Notes: generated from the letters alone by a model not told the origin. Positions 42,701-51,997 are shown, numbered from the stretch's first letter. The stretch: DNA of 64,000 nucleotides from Rheinheimera aquimaris (GCF_020531985.1 NZ_JAJAVQ010000001.1:992001-1056000); one strand, 5' to 3'. Numbers and translations are program-made.

Positions 42701-43096
42701 TCAGCGCTGATATAACTCCAGCGGCAGGCCGTCGGGGTCTTGAAAGAAGGTAAAAGCTTTGGCGGTAAACTCGTCGGTGCGGATGGGTTCTACATCAACG
42801 CCGTTTTGCGTTAAGTAATCGGCAAATTCTGCGACGTTATCTACCACAAATGCCAGATGACGCAGCCCCTGTGCTTCAGGCTGGCTGGGCCGTGGCGGTG
42901 GATTGGGAAAGCTGAACAGCTCAAGCTGATTGCCATTGGGCAAGGCTAAATCGAGTTTCCAGGAATCGCGCGCAGCGCGGTAGTTTTCGGCCAGTACTTT
43001 AAGCCCTAAAAGTTCGGTATAAAACCGCTTTGAAGCTTTGTAGTCGCTGCAAATTATCGCAACGTGGTGAATAGCGTGAAGCTGTGGTCTGCTCAT
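42701..43096 (-). CDS. VOC family protein (YaeR/GloA2-like)
   Basis: 131 residues. Two-module VOC fold with IHHVAIICSDYKASKRFYTE near 8, LELFSFPNPPPRPSQPEA near 58-75 and the end FFQDPDGLPLELYQ. It resembles E. coli YaeR (GloA2), a glyoxalase-I-like protein of uncertain substrate. A metal-binding His (HHVAI) and a terminal Glu (LPLELY) are present in the right places. It converges with the ccdAB module and is followed by a repeat-like intergenic stretch. Confidence 0.88.
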   Translation of the reverse strand: MSRPQLHAIHHVAIICSDYKASKRFYTELLGLKVLAENYRAARDSWKLDLALPNGNQLELFSFPNPPPRPSQPEAQGLRHLAFVVDNVAEFADYLTQNGVDVEPIRTDEFTAKAFTFFQDPDGLPLELYQR

Positions 43097-43116
43097 AAGA
43101 AAAGCCTGAAGTTAGT

Positions 43117-43262
43117 CTAATACCAATCAGTTGAACTTGCGGGCGCCATCAGTTTGCCCACACCAACACGCCGTGAACCCAATCCCTGGGGACTCCTCTC
43201 AGCCCATCCAGGGCTGAGACGGTTGGCTTAGGGCAAACCGATTCCGCTTAAATGCTCAGCAT
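43117..43262. repeat. Nested inverted-repeat element, MITE/REP-like
   Basis: Between two minus-strand genes lies a structured non-coding stretch. The outer arms GTTTGCCC (43152-43159) and GGGCAAAC (43231-43238) are complementary, as are CCAAC (43163-43167) and GTTGG (43222-43226), and an inner hairpin CTCAGCCC / GGGCTGAG (43198-43218, loop ATCCA) sits inside. The flanks CTAATACC and ATTAG are also partly complementary. It looks like a dispersed intergenic repeat, but only one copy is in the window. Confidence 0.45.
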
Positions 43263-43288
43263 TATGAGATTAGTCAGGCCTTAGTTTA

Positions 43289-44263
43289 TCAGAGCAGCTT
43301 TTGCAGCTCATCTTTTAGCTGCTTATCCTGGGTAGAAGCCAGTACAGGTTTAAGTAGTAGCTCGGCTTTATCCTGCTGCTGTTGCGCGATATACAGTTGC
43401 CCCAAACGCAATTTAGCCCAGTCGATATTATCTGCTGTGGGCTGTTGTTCAATAAACTGCTGCAAAGCACTGATACCTTTATCATGATCAGTCTGCCCTT
43501 TTACCGCTGATCGGCCAATCTGATACAGTGCCTGCGCTTTTGCATCCGCGGCTTCATCATCATCTGCTGGCATCGTCAGCGCCTGCTCAAATAAAGAGAT
43601 TGCTTTGACATGTTTATCGGCACGGGAAAAGGCAACGCCGCGCTGTAAGTAGCTTTCAGGTCGCTTGCTCAGTAGCTCATCTTCTGCCAGTAACGCAGTA
43701 AATACCGCATCATCGGTTAAATCAGACGCGTTCAACGCCAGTAAAGCGCCCTGCAGCGGATCTAGCTGTTTTAATTTCTGCGCCAGCTTTAAGGCTTCTG
43801 CTTTATCACCACCGGCAATACCTGGCGCCTGATTCAGAAAACTGCCAAGCGCTATGTAGCTGCGCGGGTTATCCGGTGACAGCTCAAGTGCAGTCTGATA
43901 CGCCTTCTTACAGCGCTTGGCGTAGCCCAGGGCACTGAACATGCTGGCATCGGCCGCCAAATTACAACTGACTGTAGCGTACCAATGCTGATAGTCGGCA
44001 TTGTTCGCATCATATTTAACGGCTTTCTCCAGTAGCTCTTCAGCCTGCTCGGTGTTGTGCAATAGTGCTTCAGTTTGCCCCAGCAACGCCAACAGTTCAG
44101 CGTCCTTGGTTTTTTTCGTTACCAAAGGCGACAATAAAGTGTGTGCAGCAGTATAGTCCTGCGCGTGCCACAGCACTTTAACCTGCGAGGAAATATCGGC
44201 AGCGCCGGCCATTACGGCCTGACTTAACAATAGCGGCGCAATAAACATAAGGCATTTTTGCAT
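43289..44263 (-). CDS. Secreted TPR-repeat protein
   Basis: 324 residues with a Sec signal (about 1-19, AVMAGA). The mature protein is a series of helical repeats of tetratricopeptide type: LLALLGQTEALLHNTEQAEELLEKAV near 55-80, AYQTALELSPDNPRSYIALGSFL, LYQIGRSAVKG, and a final LRLGQLYIAQQQQDKAELLLKPV. Periplasmic TPR scaffolds often aid envelope assembly, but no partner gene is near. Function unknown. Confidence 0.88.
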   Translation of the reverse strand: MQKCLMFIAPLLLSQAVMAGAADISSQVKVLWHAQDYTAAHTLLSPLVTKKTKDAELLALLGQTEALLHNTEQAEELLEKAVKYDANNADYQHWYATVSCNLAADASMFSALGYAKRCKKAYQTALELSPDNPRSYIALGSFLNQAPGIAGGDKAEALKLAQKLKQLDPLQGALLALNASDLTDDAVFTALLAEDELLSKRPESYLQRGVAFSRADKHVKAISLFEQALTMPADDDEAADAKAQALYQIGRSAVKGQTDHDKGISALQQFIEQQPTADNIDWAKLRLGQLYIAQQQQDKAELLLKPVLASTQDKQLKDELQKLL

Positions 44264-44359
44264 AGTGGTTCCTGGGGTATAGGGTAAGTTGTTTAACCAC
44301 TATAAGGTGCTATTTGCACTATGCCTATGTGTAAAAAGTAACAAAATGCATCTGTGTCA

Positions 44360-45766
44360 TTACAGCTCAATAACATCACCCTTGGCTGGAATATTTGCCT
44401 TAATACCCACATCAGCAAGTTTCTGTTGCAATATCTGCTGTGCTTCAGGTTCGCCATGCACCAGGTAAAAATCAGGTTGCCCGCCTATAGCTTGCGCCCA
44501 AGCCAATAACTCTGCCTGACCGGCATGTGCTGAAAAACCGCCAATGGTGTGCACTTTGGCTTTTACAACGATATCCTGGCCAAACAGCCTGACCCGCCGC
44601 TCGCCATCAACCAGGCGCCTGCCAAGTGTGCCCATCGCCTGAAAACCAACAAAAATAAGATGATTCGCACTTTTCCACAAATTGTGTTTTAAATGATGCA
44701 CAATGCGGCCACCGTTACACATACCGCTACCAGCAATAATAATGGCGCCGCCGCTTACCCGGTTGATCGCCATCGACTCGTCAACACTTTCTGTCAGGCG
44801 CAGCATGGGCAATAAATCCTGTAACTGCATGCCTTTTTTAAAGCCAATAGCGGCCAGATCTTTCTGGTCCAGGCACTCCAGATAGTCGTTATAAATATTG
44901 GTAATATTGATAGCCATCGGGCTATCGAGAAAAATCATCCGCTGTTTTAACCGGCCCTGATGATGCAACTGTGCCAGATAATATAAAATCTCTTGCGAGC
45001 GCCCGAGCGCAAAAGCCGGAATAAACACGTTGCCACCGTCTTTATTCGCTTGCTCCAGTGCCTGCGCCATCTCATCCAGTGAGTTGTCTAAATTCTGATG
45101 ATTGCGATCACCATAAGTCGATTCCATCAGCACGATATCTGCCTCGCCAATGGCACTGGGATCATGCATCAATACCGTGGCAGGGTTACCAAGGTCCCCT
45201 GAAAACACCAGCTTACGCATGGCTTTGTGGCCTTTGAGCCATAACTGTATTATCGCAGACCCTAGAATATGCCCGGCATCACTAAACTCCAGCTCTAATC
45301 CTGGCAGCGGTGTAATGCGCTTTTTATAGCCTAAGGTTTCGCACAGCTGCACAACCCTTTCAGCGTCTTGTACGGATAGCACCGGGTCCTGTATTTTTCT
45401 GCCGGCCCGGGCGGCTTTCTTATTTTGCCACTCTAAGTCTTTCAGATATAAATGCACCGAGTCTTTCAGTAGCACCGGTAACAACTGAGCCGTGCCTGGC
45501 GAACAAATGATTTTGCCATCAAAGCCACGCGCCACCAGCAGGGGCAGTAAGCCGCTGTGGTCGATATGTGCATGTGACAGAATAACCAGATCAATATCTT
45601 TGGGCTTAAAGGCAAAGCGGAACTTATGCCATTCGCGAATTTGATCTGCCCCCTGCACCATGCCGCAATCCAGCAGGATCTGCTTACCGTTAATTCTTAT
45701 CAGGTAACAGGAGCCGGTAACTTGCTGAGCAGCCCCGACAAACTGCAGTGTGGCGGAAAGTGGCAT
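44360..45766 (-). CDS. MBL-fold RNase, CPSF/beta-CASP type
   Basis: 468 residues from the ATG at 45766 (GAGGA eight bases upstream; an ATG at 45784 is weaker). Metallo-beta-lactamase core with HAHIDHSG near 64 (zinc site), a beta-CASP insert (FIPAFALGRSQEILYYL and IFLDSPMAI), and the C-terminal beta-CASP RNA-specificity part (GSGMCNGGRIVHHL, GFSAHAGQAELL). Bacterial members are predicted endo/exonucleases for RNA. Function in this organism is unknown; it is divergent from the LOG gene. Confidence 0.9.
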   Translation of the reverse strand: MPLSATLQFVGAAQQVTGSCYLIRINGKQILLDCGMVQGADQIREWHKFRFAFKPKDIDLVILSHAHIDHSGLLPLLVARGFDGKIICSPGTAQLLPVLLKDSVHLYLKDLEWQNKKAARAGRKIQDPVLSVQDAERVVQLCETLGYKKRITPLPGLELEFSDAGHILGSAIIQLWLKGHKAMRKLVFSGDLGNPATVLMHDPSAIGEADIVLMESTYGDRNHQNLDNSLDEMAQALEQANKDGGNVFIPAFALGRSQEILYYLAQLHHQGRLKQRMIFLDSPMAINITNIYNDYLECLDQKDLAAIGFKKGMQLQDLLPMLRLTESVDESMAINRVSGGAIIIAGSGMCNGGRIVHHLKHNLWKSANHLIFVGFQAMGTLGRRLVDGERRVRLFGQDIVVKAKVHTIGGFSAHAGQAELLAWAQAIGGQPDFYLVHGEPEAQQILQQKLADVGIKANIPAKGDVIEL

Positions 45767-45908
45767 AAAGATAATCCTCGTCATAACGTTTTAATGGTTA
45801 TAGCGCAAACTTAAGCATTAAAGATTAGCCTATATCAAACAACATGTTAGTTTTACCGTTATGCTGTAACTTTTATAGGCTGAAATACGCTGTTACCGGA
45901 GCAGATTA

Positions 45909-46790
45909 ATGACAGACGATCCACATCAATTACACGAGCGTCACCTGACCTCTGCACAACAATCAATGCAGGCCGTTGAAACATCAAAACAAAACAGCGC
46001 CTACCGGCTGGCTTTTGCCGATAATGATTTTCTGATGCAGGATGAACTGCGCCATGTCCGCTTGCAGTTGGAATACCTGAAACCACAGCTGATACTGGAA
46101 CAGCACAATATTAATGCCACTATAGTGGTGTTTGGCAGCGCCCGTTTCCTCAGCACAGAGCAGGCAAAAACGTTACTGATTAAAGCAAAAGCCGCTGTAA
46201 CAGAAACAGATAGCGCGGAACACAGACTGGCTTTGAAGCATGCCAAAAAGCAGCTGCATAACAGCAAATACTACACGGCGGCGCAGCACTTCGCGGCGCT
46301 GGTCACCCGCTACAGCTGTTGTAAACCGGATAACGCCATGACCATTATCAGCGGCGGCGGCCCGGGCGTAATGGAAGCCGCGAACCGCGGCGCGATGGAT
46401 GCCGGGGGCTCAAGCATTGGCCTGAATATCGTTTTGCCGAAGGAGCAGCAACCCAACCCTTATATCACGCCGCAGTTTTGCTTCCAGTTTCACTACTTCG
46501 CCATTCGCAAAATGCACTTTTTGCAGCGGGCCCGGGCGTTAGTCGCCTTCCCGGGAGGCTTTGGTACTCTGGATGAGCTGTTTGAAACCCTGACACTGAT
46601 CCAAACCAAAAAAGCTGTGCAGGTACCGGTGATTTTATATGACAAAGCGTTCTGGCAAAAACTGATTAACTTCGACATGCTGGTAGAGGAAGGCCTGATA
46701 AGTTCTGAAGATATAGCGCTTATCCAATATGCGGATACACCGGAACAAGCATGGCAGCTGATAGCAGACTTCTATCAGCTTTCACGTTAA
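45909..46790 (+). CDS. LOG family (Rossmann) nucleotide-processing protein
   Basis: 293 residues of the LOG/TIGR00730 superfamily (lysine-decarboxylase-like fold, phosphoribohydrolases). The two signatures are SGGGPGVMEAANRGA near 154-168 and PGGFGTLDELFETLT near 215-229. The N-terminal extension (about 1-60) is longer than in small LOG enzymes. Relatives release a base from nucleoside monophosphates. The specific substrate is not clear. It converges with tyrA across a four-base overlap. Confidence 0.87.
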   Translation: MTDDPHQLHERHLTSAQQSMQAVETSKQNSAYRLAFADNDFLMQDELRHVRLQLEYLKPQLILEQHNINATIVVFGSARFLSTEQAKTLLIKAKAAVTETDSAEHRLALKHAKKQLHNSKYYTAAQHFAALVTRYSCCKPDNAMTIISGGGPGVMEAANRGAMDAGGSSIGLNIVLPKEQQPNPYITPQFCFQFHYFAIRKMHFLQRARALVAFPGGFGTLDELFETLTLIQTKKAVQVPVILYDKAFWQKLINFDMLVEEGLISSEDIALIQYADTPEQAWQLIADFYQLSR

Positions 46791-47917
46791 CTGCGGCTAT
46801 CCGCTGCTTTTTGCAGTAGCTGCTTGCTCTCCTGCAAAAACTGGCCTGCCAGTTCACCAAAGTAGTGCTGACCTTTGCCAAACTGCGCCATTAAACCGGC
46901 CTTATCTTTGGCCTTCAGTAATGCCAGTAGCTGAGTAAAACGCTGCTGATAACGTTCTAACAGCGTGGCAACCTCACAGGATGACAGCATAATATCAGCG
47001 TATAACTCGGCATTTTGCGCAAATAAGCGCCCCACCATCGCCAGCTCCAGCCGGTATATTGGCGAGCTTAGCTGCAGCAGTTCGTTTAAATCAGCGTTTT
47101 CATCTGCCAGATGCACACCATAGACCAAGGAAGAAAAGTGTCGCATCGCCTGAATCAGTTGCATGGCGCTGTCGTGCTCTGTTGCTTGTTTAACCGCTAA
47201 CTCCGCGCCCCAGACATTGAGCTGTTTCAGCAGCCATTGATATTCGTTCTCGGCGCGGCCATGACATACCACCACAACCTGCTTAACAAGATTGGTAATG
47301 TCAGGGCCAAACATCGGGTGCAGCCCGACAACCGGACCACTATGTTTAGCCAGCATGGCGCTAAGTGGCTGCGCTTTAATACTGGTGATATCGGCCAGTA
47401 CACAATTAGCTGGTAAGGGTGGTAATTGTTTAATCAGCTGTTCGGTCAGCGTAATTGGCACCGCCATCAACACCAGTGCAGCGTCAGCACAGAGCTGCTC
47501 AGCCTGATACCAGTCGTGCTGCTCCAGCACCACCACCTGATAGCCTGAGCGCTGAAATAAACTGACAAAACGCGCACCTAACGCGCCGGCCCCACCGACG
47601 ACAACCACTTTACCGCCGCCTTGACGACAGCAGACAAAACCGCTTTCCTGCGTCTGATAGGATTCACGCATAATGCGTCTGAGCACATCCTCGGCGAGAT
47701 CGGCAGATACCCCCAAAGATTCAGCCTGGCTACGCCGCGCGCTAAGCAGCGCCTGCTCGCGCTCAGGCACATACACCGGCAACGCATATTGCTGCTTAAT
47801 CTTACCCACTTGCGCAGTAACTTTCGCACGTTTAGCCAGTAACGCTACCAGCTGACTGTCGATACTGTCTATCTGCTCCCGCAAAGGCGCTAAAGCCTGC
47901 TTAGCTGCTTCACTCAT
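46787..47917 (-). CDS. tyrA: Chorismate mutase/prephenate dehydrogenase (T-protein)
   Basis: Bifunctional enzyme of the Tyr branch: chorismate to prephenate to 4-hydroxyphenylpyruvate. 376 residues. The chorismate mutase domain (about 1-90, LLAKRAKVTAQVGKIK and VPEREQALL) is fused to NAD-binding prephenate dehydrogenase (about 100-370, VVVVGGAGALGARFVSLFQ, GLHPMFGPD). It starts directly after aroF with only one intervening base, the aroF-tyrA operon order of E. coli. Confidence 0.96.
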   Translation of the reverse strand: MSEAAKQALAPLREQIDSIDSQLVALLAKRAKVTAQVGKIKQQYALPVYVPEREQALLSARRSQAESLGVSADLAEDVLRRIMRESYQTQESGFVCCRQGGGKVVVVGGAGALGARFVSLFQRSGYQVVVLEQHDWYQAEQLCADAALVLMAVPITLTEQLIKQLPPLPANCVLADITSIKAQPLSAMLAKHSGPVVGLHPMFGPDITNLVKQVVVVCHGRAENEYQWLLKQLNVWGAELAVKQATEHDSAMQLIQAMRHFSSLVYGVHLADENADLNELLQLSSPIYRLELAMVGRLFAQNAELYADIMLSSCEVATLLERYQQRFTQLLALLKAKDKAGLMAQFGKGQHYFGELAGQFLQESKQLLQKAADSRS

Positions 47918-47918
47918 C

Positions 47919-48977
47919 TCAGGCAGCCGCCACGGCAGGCTGCATTTGCCGGTGAATATTGGCCAGCAACGCTGCAGTGCTGTCCCAGTCTATACAGGCA
48001 TCGGTTACTGAAACGCCATATTTTTCCGCTTTTCCATCAACCAGGTCTTGCCGCCCGGCGTGCAGGTGACTTTCCAACATAATACCGATAATAGCGGTAT
48101 TGCCGGCCAGACGTTGCGCCAGTACGTTCAGCGCCACTTCGCCCTGCCGGTTATGATCTTTGTTCGAGTTACCATGGCTGCAATCCACCACTATGCCGCG
48201 CGGTAACTTCAGTTTATCCAACTTAGCCAGCGCTTCTCCGATGCTGTGCTCGTCATAATTCGGCTTAGCGCCACCGCGCAGAATAATATGTCCATCCGGG
48301 TTACCGGCTGTTTGCACCAGGCTCACTTCGCCGCGCTGGTTAATACCAATAAAACTGTGGCCGCTGGCTGCTGATTGCAGTGCATTAAGCGCAATATTCA
48401 AATTACCGTCGGTGCCGTTTTTAAAACCAACCGGCATCGACAGGCCACTGGCCATTTCGCGGTGTGTTTGCGACTCGACAGTGCGGGCGCCTATCGCCGA
48501 CCAGCTGATTAAATCTGACATGTATTGCGGGCTGATAGGGTCCAGCGCTTCAGTCGCCGTAGGCAGCTCCATCTCTACCATCTTCAGCAACAGTTCACGG
48601 CCCCATGTCAGGCCGGTTTCCAAATCAAAAGAGTCGTCCAGATGCGGGTCATTGATAAAACCTTTCCAACCTACGGTGGTACGTGGCTTTTCAAAGTAAA
48701 CCCGCATCACTATGTACAGACTGTCTGCATATTCCAGCTGCAGTTGCTTTAACTTCTGTGCGTACTCAATAGCCGCCACCGGATCATGGATAGAACAAGG
48801 CCCGGTAACCACTAACAAACGTTTATCACGGCCATGCACAATATTGGCAATATCATTGCGGGCGTGCTGAACAAACTGGGCCCCCTGCTCTGACAACGGT
48901 AGCACTTTTTTTAGTACTGCCGGCGGGCTCAGCGGCTTTTCCGCCACTATACGTAAATCATCTACTATTTTGCTCAT
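47919..48977 (-). CDS. aroF: 3-deoxy-7-phosphoheptulonate synthase (Tyr-type, AroF-like)
   Basis: First enzyme of aromatic amino acid synthesis (PEP + erythrose-4-phosphate to DAHP). 352 residues from the ATG at 48977, which has GGAG seven bases upstream; the frame to 49007 adds a short leader. Class I DAHP synthase motifs are VVTGPCSIHDP near 65, MRVYFEKPRTTVGWKG near 97, TEALDPISPQY, the IGARTVESQTHRE block and GVSVTDACIDW. AroF assignment rests on pairing with tyrA and the TyrR-like boxes. Tyr inhibition cannot be proven from sequence. Confidence 0.92.
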   Translation of the reverse strand: MSKIVDDLRIVAEKPLSPPAVLKKVLPLSEQGAQFVQHARNDIANIVHGRDKRLLVVTGPCSIHDPVAAIEYAQKLKQLQLEYADSLYIVMRVYFEKPRTTVGWKGFINDPHLDDSFDLETGLTWGRELLLKMVEMELPTATEALDPISPQYMSDLISWSAIGARTVESQTHREMASGLSMPVGFKNGTDGNLNIALNALQSAASGHSFIGINQRGEVSLVQTAGNPDGHIILRGGAKPNYDEHSIGEALAKLDKLKLPRGIVVDCSHGNSNKDHNRQGEVALNVLAQRLAGNTAIIGIMLESHLHAGRQDLVDGKAEKYGVSVTDACIDWDSTAALLANIHRQMQPAVAAA

Positions 48978-49050
48978 GCTAAAACTCCACCTAGGTGTTG
49001 CAGGCATTAAGCATAGGTAAAAACACTGAACTTGCTAAGCGCGCCCTTAC

Positions 49051-49068
49051 GTAAACTTATTTATACAC
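49051..49068 (-). promoter_or_regulatory. TyrR-like box 1 upstream of aroF
   Basis: CGTAAA-N6-TATACA matches the TyrR consensus TGTAAA-N6-TTTACA at 10 of 12 defined positions, with the essential G and C kept 14 bases apart. It lies about 75 bases upstream of the aroF start. TyrR binding is inferred. Confidence 0.5.
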
Positions 49069-49180
49069 TGCGTAATCTTTAAAATACAATTTTGGCATAA
49101 TAAAGATCCAAGCAAGCAACGTCAACCCATTACAGGCCAATAAAATCAAGATAACTGCAGAAATATTACACCGCAAAAAG

Positions 49181-49198
49181 TGTATTTTTTAATTTACA
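49181..49198 (-). promoter_or_regulatory. TyrR-like box 2 upstream of aroF
   Basis: TGTATT-N6-TTTACA matches the same TyrR consensus at 10 of 12 positions, with the G-N14-C pair conserved. It lies 130 bases farther from aroF, near the end of the J-protein gene. Confidence 0.45.
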
Positions 49199-49205
49199 GC
49201 TGAGA

Positions 49206-49823
49206 TCAGAATAACTCTAACAGCTGTTGATAAGCGTGCCGCAGCAAAATAAATTGTTGTGCGTCCCCACCACGATCCGGATGCAGCTGCAGCGCTTTAG
49301 TACGGTAAGCTTTTTTCAGCTGCGCGAGATTAAAATGTGCCGGCAATTGCAAAAGCGTTTCAGCCTCGGCCTGACTAAGCATCAACCGGGTTGATTGTGG
49401 TGCGGCAAAATGCTGCCAGAATGCACTCAGGTGCTGATCGAGCAGTTGCTCGGTCATGTGATGGAAGTTTTGCCAGTTCAGGTAATACTGCCGCCTGCCA
49501 TCGTGAACATCAGATACAGGCGCTTGCGACACCGACAACAACCGCACTTTAGCCAGTTCAACACTCAGATAGCCCTGCTGCAAATCCAGCAGTTGCTGCT
49601 GCACTCGGTATAACAGATGGTACAGCACAAAATGCAGCTGAAAACGGTTCATATCGTCACTCAGCGCAATGTCACTATGTAGTTTCAGCCCAAGCCGTTT
49701 CAGCAGATATTGCTCTTCTATAGCTTGGTCGGCAACAGCTTGCGGCTCACACACCAGATTAAGCAATTGGTTTTGCAATAAATTCAGAACAGGTTCTGTC
49801 AGGGGGGAAGTATGCATAGTCAT
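49206..49823 (-). CDS. DnaJ-like protein with C-terminal J domain
   Basis: 205 residues. The J domain is at the C-terminus (about 155-205): LNFNLAQLKKAYRTKALQ-like helix II and the diagnostic HPD in LHPDRGGDAQQF. The N-terminal 150 residues are mostly helical and unrecognised. J domains stimulate Hsp70 (DnaK) ATPase; the N-terminal part probably selects a client. The arrangement differs from DnaJ itself, which has an N-terminal J domain. No Hsp70 gene is near. Confidence 0.85.
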   Translation of the reverse strand: MTMHTSPLTEPVLNLLQNQLLNLVCEPQAVADQAIEEQYLLKRLGLKLHSDIALSDDMNRFQLHFVLYHLLYRVQQQLLDLQQGYLSVELAKVRLLSVSQAPVSDVHDGRRQYYLNWQNFHHMTEQLLDQHLSAFWQHFAAPQSTRLMLSQAEAETLLQLPAHFNLAQLKKAYRTKALQLHPDRGGDAQQFILLRHAYQQLLELF

Positions 49824-49840
49824 GGCACTACCATGCCAGA

Positions 49841-49870
49841 AAGAAAAAAGGCCGACAAGTGTCGGCCTTT
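49841..49870 (-). terminator. Terminator of the rpsP-rimM-trmD-rplS operon
   Basis: Stem AAAGGCCGAC / GTCGGCCTTT with loop; on the minus strand it is followed by TTTTTCTT. It lies just after the rplS stop and before the J-protein gene. Confidence 0.88.
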
Positions 49871-49880
49871 AAAGGGTAGC

Positions 49881-50240
49881 TTAGTTAAGCTTTTCGCGGA
49901 TACGCGCTGATTTACCTGAACGATCGCGTAAGTAGTAAAGCTTAGCACGGCGAACGGCACCACGACGTTTAACAGTGATGCTGTCTACCAGCGGGCTGTG
50001 CGTCTGGAATACACGCTCAACACCTTCGCCATTAGAGATTTTACGTACAGTGAAAGAAGAGTGCAGACCACGGTTACGCTTGGCGATAACTACGCCTTCG
50101 TATGCCTGTAAACGGGTTTTGTCACCTTCTTTAACTTTTACCTGAACAACTACAGTGTCGCCCGGCGCGAACGCTGGAACGTCTTGCTTTAACTGCTCGT
50201 CTTCAAGCTGTTTGATAATGTTTTGGCTAACTTTGCTCAT
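49881..50240 (-). CDS. rplS: Ribosomal protein bL19
   Basis: Large-subunit protein at the 30S/50S interface. 119 residues, close to the usual 115. The L19 blocks [44 protein letters not shown] and [15 protein letters not shown] are all present. Last gene of the classical rpsP-rimM-trmD-rplS operon, 12 bases after trmD. Confidence 0.98.
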   Translation of the reverse strand: MSKVSQNIIKQLEDEQLKQDVPAFAPGDTVVVQVKVKEGDKTRLQAYEGVVIAKRNRGLHSSFTVRKISNGEGVERVFQTHSPLVDSITVKRRGAVRRAKLYYLRDRSGKSARIREKLN

Positions 50241-50252
50241 AACAATCTCACT

Positions 50253-51050
50253 TTACCTGGAATAACTGTCTTCTTGCTGCCCCGTCCGGCACTCTTGCTG
50301 ATATTCCTGTTGAAACTCAGCCAGTAACCGTCGTTGCTCCTCAGTCAGAGCCAGGAGATTTAACATATCTGGTCGTCTAAGCCAGGTTCTCCCAAGAGAC
50401 TGCTTTAAACGCCAGCGTCGTATATTTTCATGGTTTCCACTCAGTAATACTGCTGGAACCTGTTTGTCTGATAACACTTCAGGCCTGGTGTAGTGTGGAC
50501 AATCAAGCAAACCGGATGCAAAAGAATCCTGTTCTGCCGACTGTTCATGCCCCAGCACTCCTGGTACTAAGCGTGACACTGCATCAATCAATGTCATCGC
50601 GGGCAATTCGCCGCCACTTAACACGTAATCACCAATTGACCACTCAGAATCAATTTCGCTTTCTATTACGCGCTCATCAATGCCTTCATACCGGCCAGCT
50701 ACTAACAGCAGCTTAGAATGTCGCGCCAGTTCGGCTACACCTTGCTGGTCCAGCTTGCGGCCTTGCGGCGACAAGTACACCGTGTGCACACCTTCTCCTG
50801 CAGCTTGCTTGGCGACGCGTATTGCGTCACGCAGCGGCTGCACCATCATCAGCATACCGGGGCCACCACCATAAGGCCGGTCATCTACAGTGCGATGTTT
50901 GTCCGTTGTGAAATCACGCGGGTTCCAACATTGCAGCTGCATAATTCCCTGCTTCACAGCACGGCCGGTTACCCCATATTGCGTTATTGCTTCAAACATC
51001 TGCGGGAACAGTGTTACCACACCAACCCACAACTTATTGTTCTCAGGCAT
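50253..51050 (-). CDS. trmD: tRNA (guanine-N1)-methyltransferase
   Basis: Methylates G37 of tRNAs with a G at position 36, preventing frameshifts. 265 residues. SPOUT knot features: [22 protein letters not shown] near 10, [10 protein letters not shown] near 60, [15 protein letters not shown] near 115, and [14 protein letters not shown] near 137. The start shares one base with the rimM stop, so the two are coupled. Confidence 0.98.
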   Translation of the reverse strand: MPENNKLWVGVVTLFPQMFEAITQYGVTGRAVKQGIMQLQCWNPRDFTTDKHRTVDDRPYGGGPGMLMMVQPLRDAIRVAKQAAGEGVHTVYLSPQGRKLDQQGVAELARHSKLLLVAGRYEGIDERVIESEIDSEWSIGDYVLSGGELPAMTLIDAVSRLVPGVLGHEQSAEQDSFASGLLDCPHYTRPEVLSDKQVPAVLLSGNHENIRRWRLKQSLGRTWLRRPDMLNLLALTEEQRRLLAEFQQEYQQECRTGQQEDSYSR

Positions 51051-51577
51051 TAAAACGCCGGGTCCCAGTCTACGATAATGCGACGCTCGGTTAGATCGAC
51101 GCTCTTAATGACAGTGTCCATTAAAAACGGCAACAACCTTTCTTTCTGACCAAATGCATCGGTACGGTTAGCTTTAACCACTAAAACGTCGTTAGAGCCT
51201 GTTTCCATCATGTCGCTCACTTCACCTAAGTGGTAGCCTGCTTCGTTAATTACTGCCATCCCCATAAGGTCTTTCCAGTAATATTCGCCCTCTTCTAATG
51301 AAGGTAGCGCTTGGCTTGCTACGGCGATTTCAGCATTAACATAACGCTGCGCCAGATCGCGATCATTGACGCCGTCCAGTTTCGCTATCAGGCCATTACT
51401 ATGGCGCTTCCAGCTAGAAACCTGCATTGGTTGCCAGTTACCCTGAAATTTAACTTGCCAGGGTGTGTAATCAAAAATCCCTTCCGGGAAGTCGGTGTAA
51501 GCGTTAACTTTCAGCCAGCCATTGATGCCGTAAACTGCACCAAATTTGCCAAGAACGACTAAATCTTTCTCACTCAA
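51050..51577 (-). CDS. rimM: 16S rRNA-processing protein RimM
   Basis: Assembly factor for the 30S head; binds ribosomal protein S19. 175 residues. An N-terminal beta-barrel ([18 protein letters not shown] near 6) and a C-terminal PRC-barrel-like domain ([17 protein letters not shown] near 97, then [11 protein letters not shown] and [13 protein letters not shown]). It overlaps trmD by one base and follows rpsP by 29. Confidence 0.97.
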   Translation of the reverse strand: MSEKDLVVLGKFGAVYGINGWLKVNAYTDFPEGIFDYTPWQVKFQGNWQPMQVSSWKRHSNGLIAKLDGVNDRDLAQRYVNAEIAVASQALPSLEEGEYYWKDLMGMAVINEAGYHLGEVSDMMETGSNDVLVVKANRTDAFGQKERLLPFLMDTVIKSVDLTERRIIVDWDPAF

Positions 51578-51606
51578 GCTGACTACTCCACACGACCTTT
51601 TGCTAA

Positions 51607-51858
51607 TTAAGCAGCAGCTTTCTTAGCGTTTTTTACCAGAGTTGCAACGCGCTCACTCAGTGAAGCACCTTGTGCTACCCAGTGCTCAACGCGATCCAGA
51701 TCCAGACGCAGTTTCTCTTCAGTACCGCCAGCGATTGGGTTAAAGAAACCCACGCGCTCAATAAAACGGCCATCACGAGCAAAACGGCTGTCCGCTACCA
51801 CAACTTGGTAAAATGGACGCTTTTTCGCGCCACCACGTTGTAAACGAATAGTTACCAT
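51607..51858 (-). CDS. rpsP: Ribosomal protein bS16
   Basis: Small-subunit assembly protein. 83 residues: [20 protein letters not shown], then [20 protein letters not shown], both universal in S16. The start ATG has GAGG five bases upstream. First gene of the operon. The 5' leader carries a hairpin and U-rich tract (51889-51926). Confidence 0.98.
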   Translation of the reverse strand: MVTIRLQRGGAKKRPFYQVVVADSRFARDGRFIERVGFFNPIAGGTEEKLRLDLDRVEHWVAQGASLSERVATLVKNAKKAAA

Positions 51859-51888
51859 AAGGCCCTCTAATTTTATCGTTCAGGTTTT

Positions 51889-51926
51889 ATCAAAAATAAC
51901 AAAGCCCCCAGTCAGACTGAAGGGCT
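51889..51926 (-). terminator. Leader hairpin with U-rich tail upstream of rpsP
   Basis: The minus strand forms AGCCC...CAGT / ACTG...GGGCT (two GU pairs) followed by TTTGTTATTTTT. It lies 31-68 bases before the rpsP start and downstream of the candidate rpsP promoter (51932-51959), so it may act as an attenuator and not only as the ffh terminator. Confidence 0.5.
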
Positions 51927-51931
51927 GCAGC

Positions 51932-51959
51932 ATTTTACTGATTTAGAGCAGAATTGCAA
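51932..51959 (-). promoter_or_regulatory. Candidate promoter of the rpsP operon
   Basis: On the minus strand TTGCAA (51954-51959), a 16-base spacer, and TAAAAT (51932-51937). Strong -10, moderate -35. It would start transcription near 51925, just before the leader hairpin. Confidence 0.45.
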
Positions 51960-51997
51960 GGCATTTCGCGGCTTGGCAGCCTTTATCTGAATGTGAT

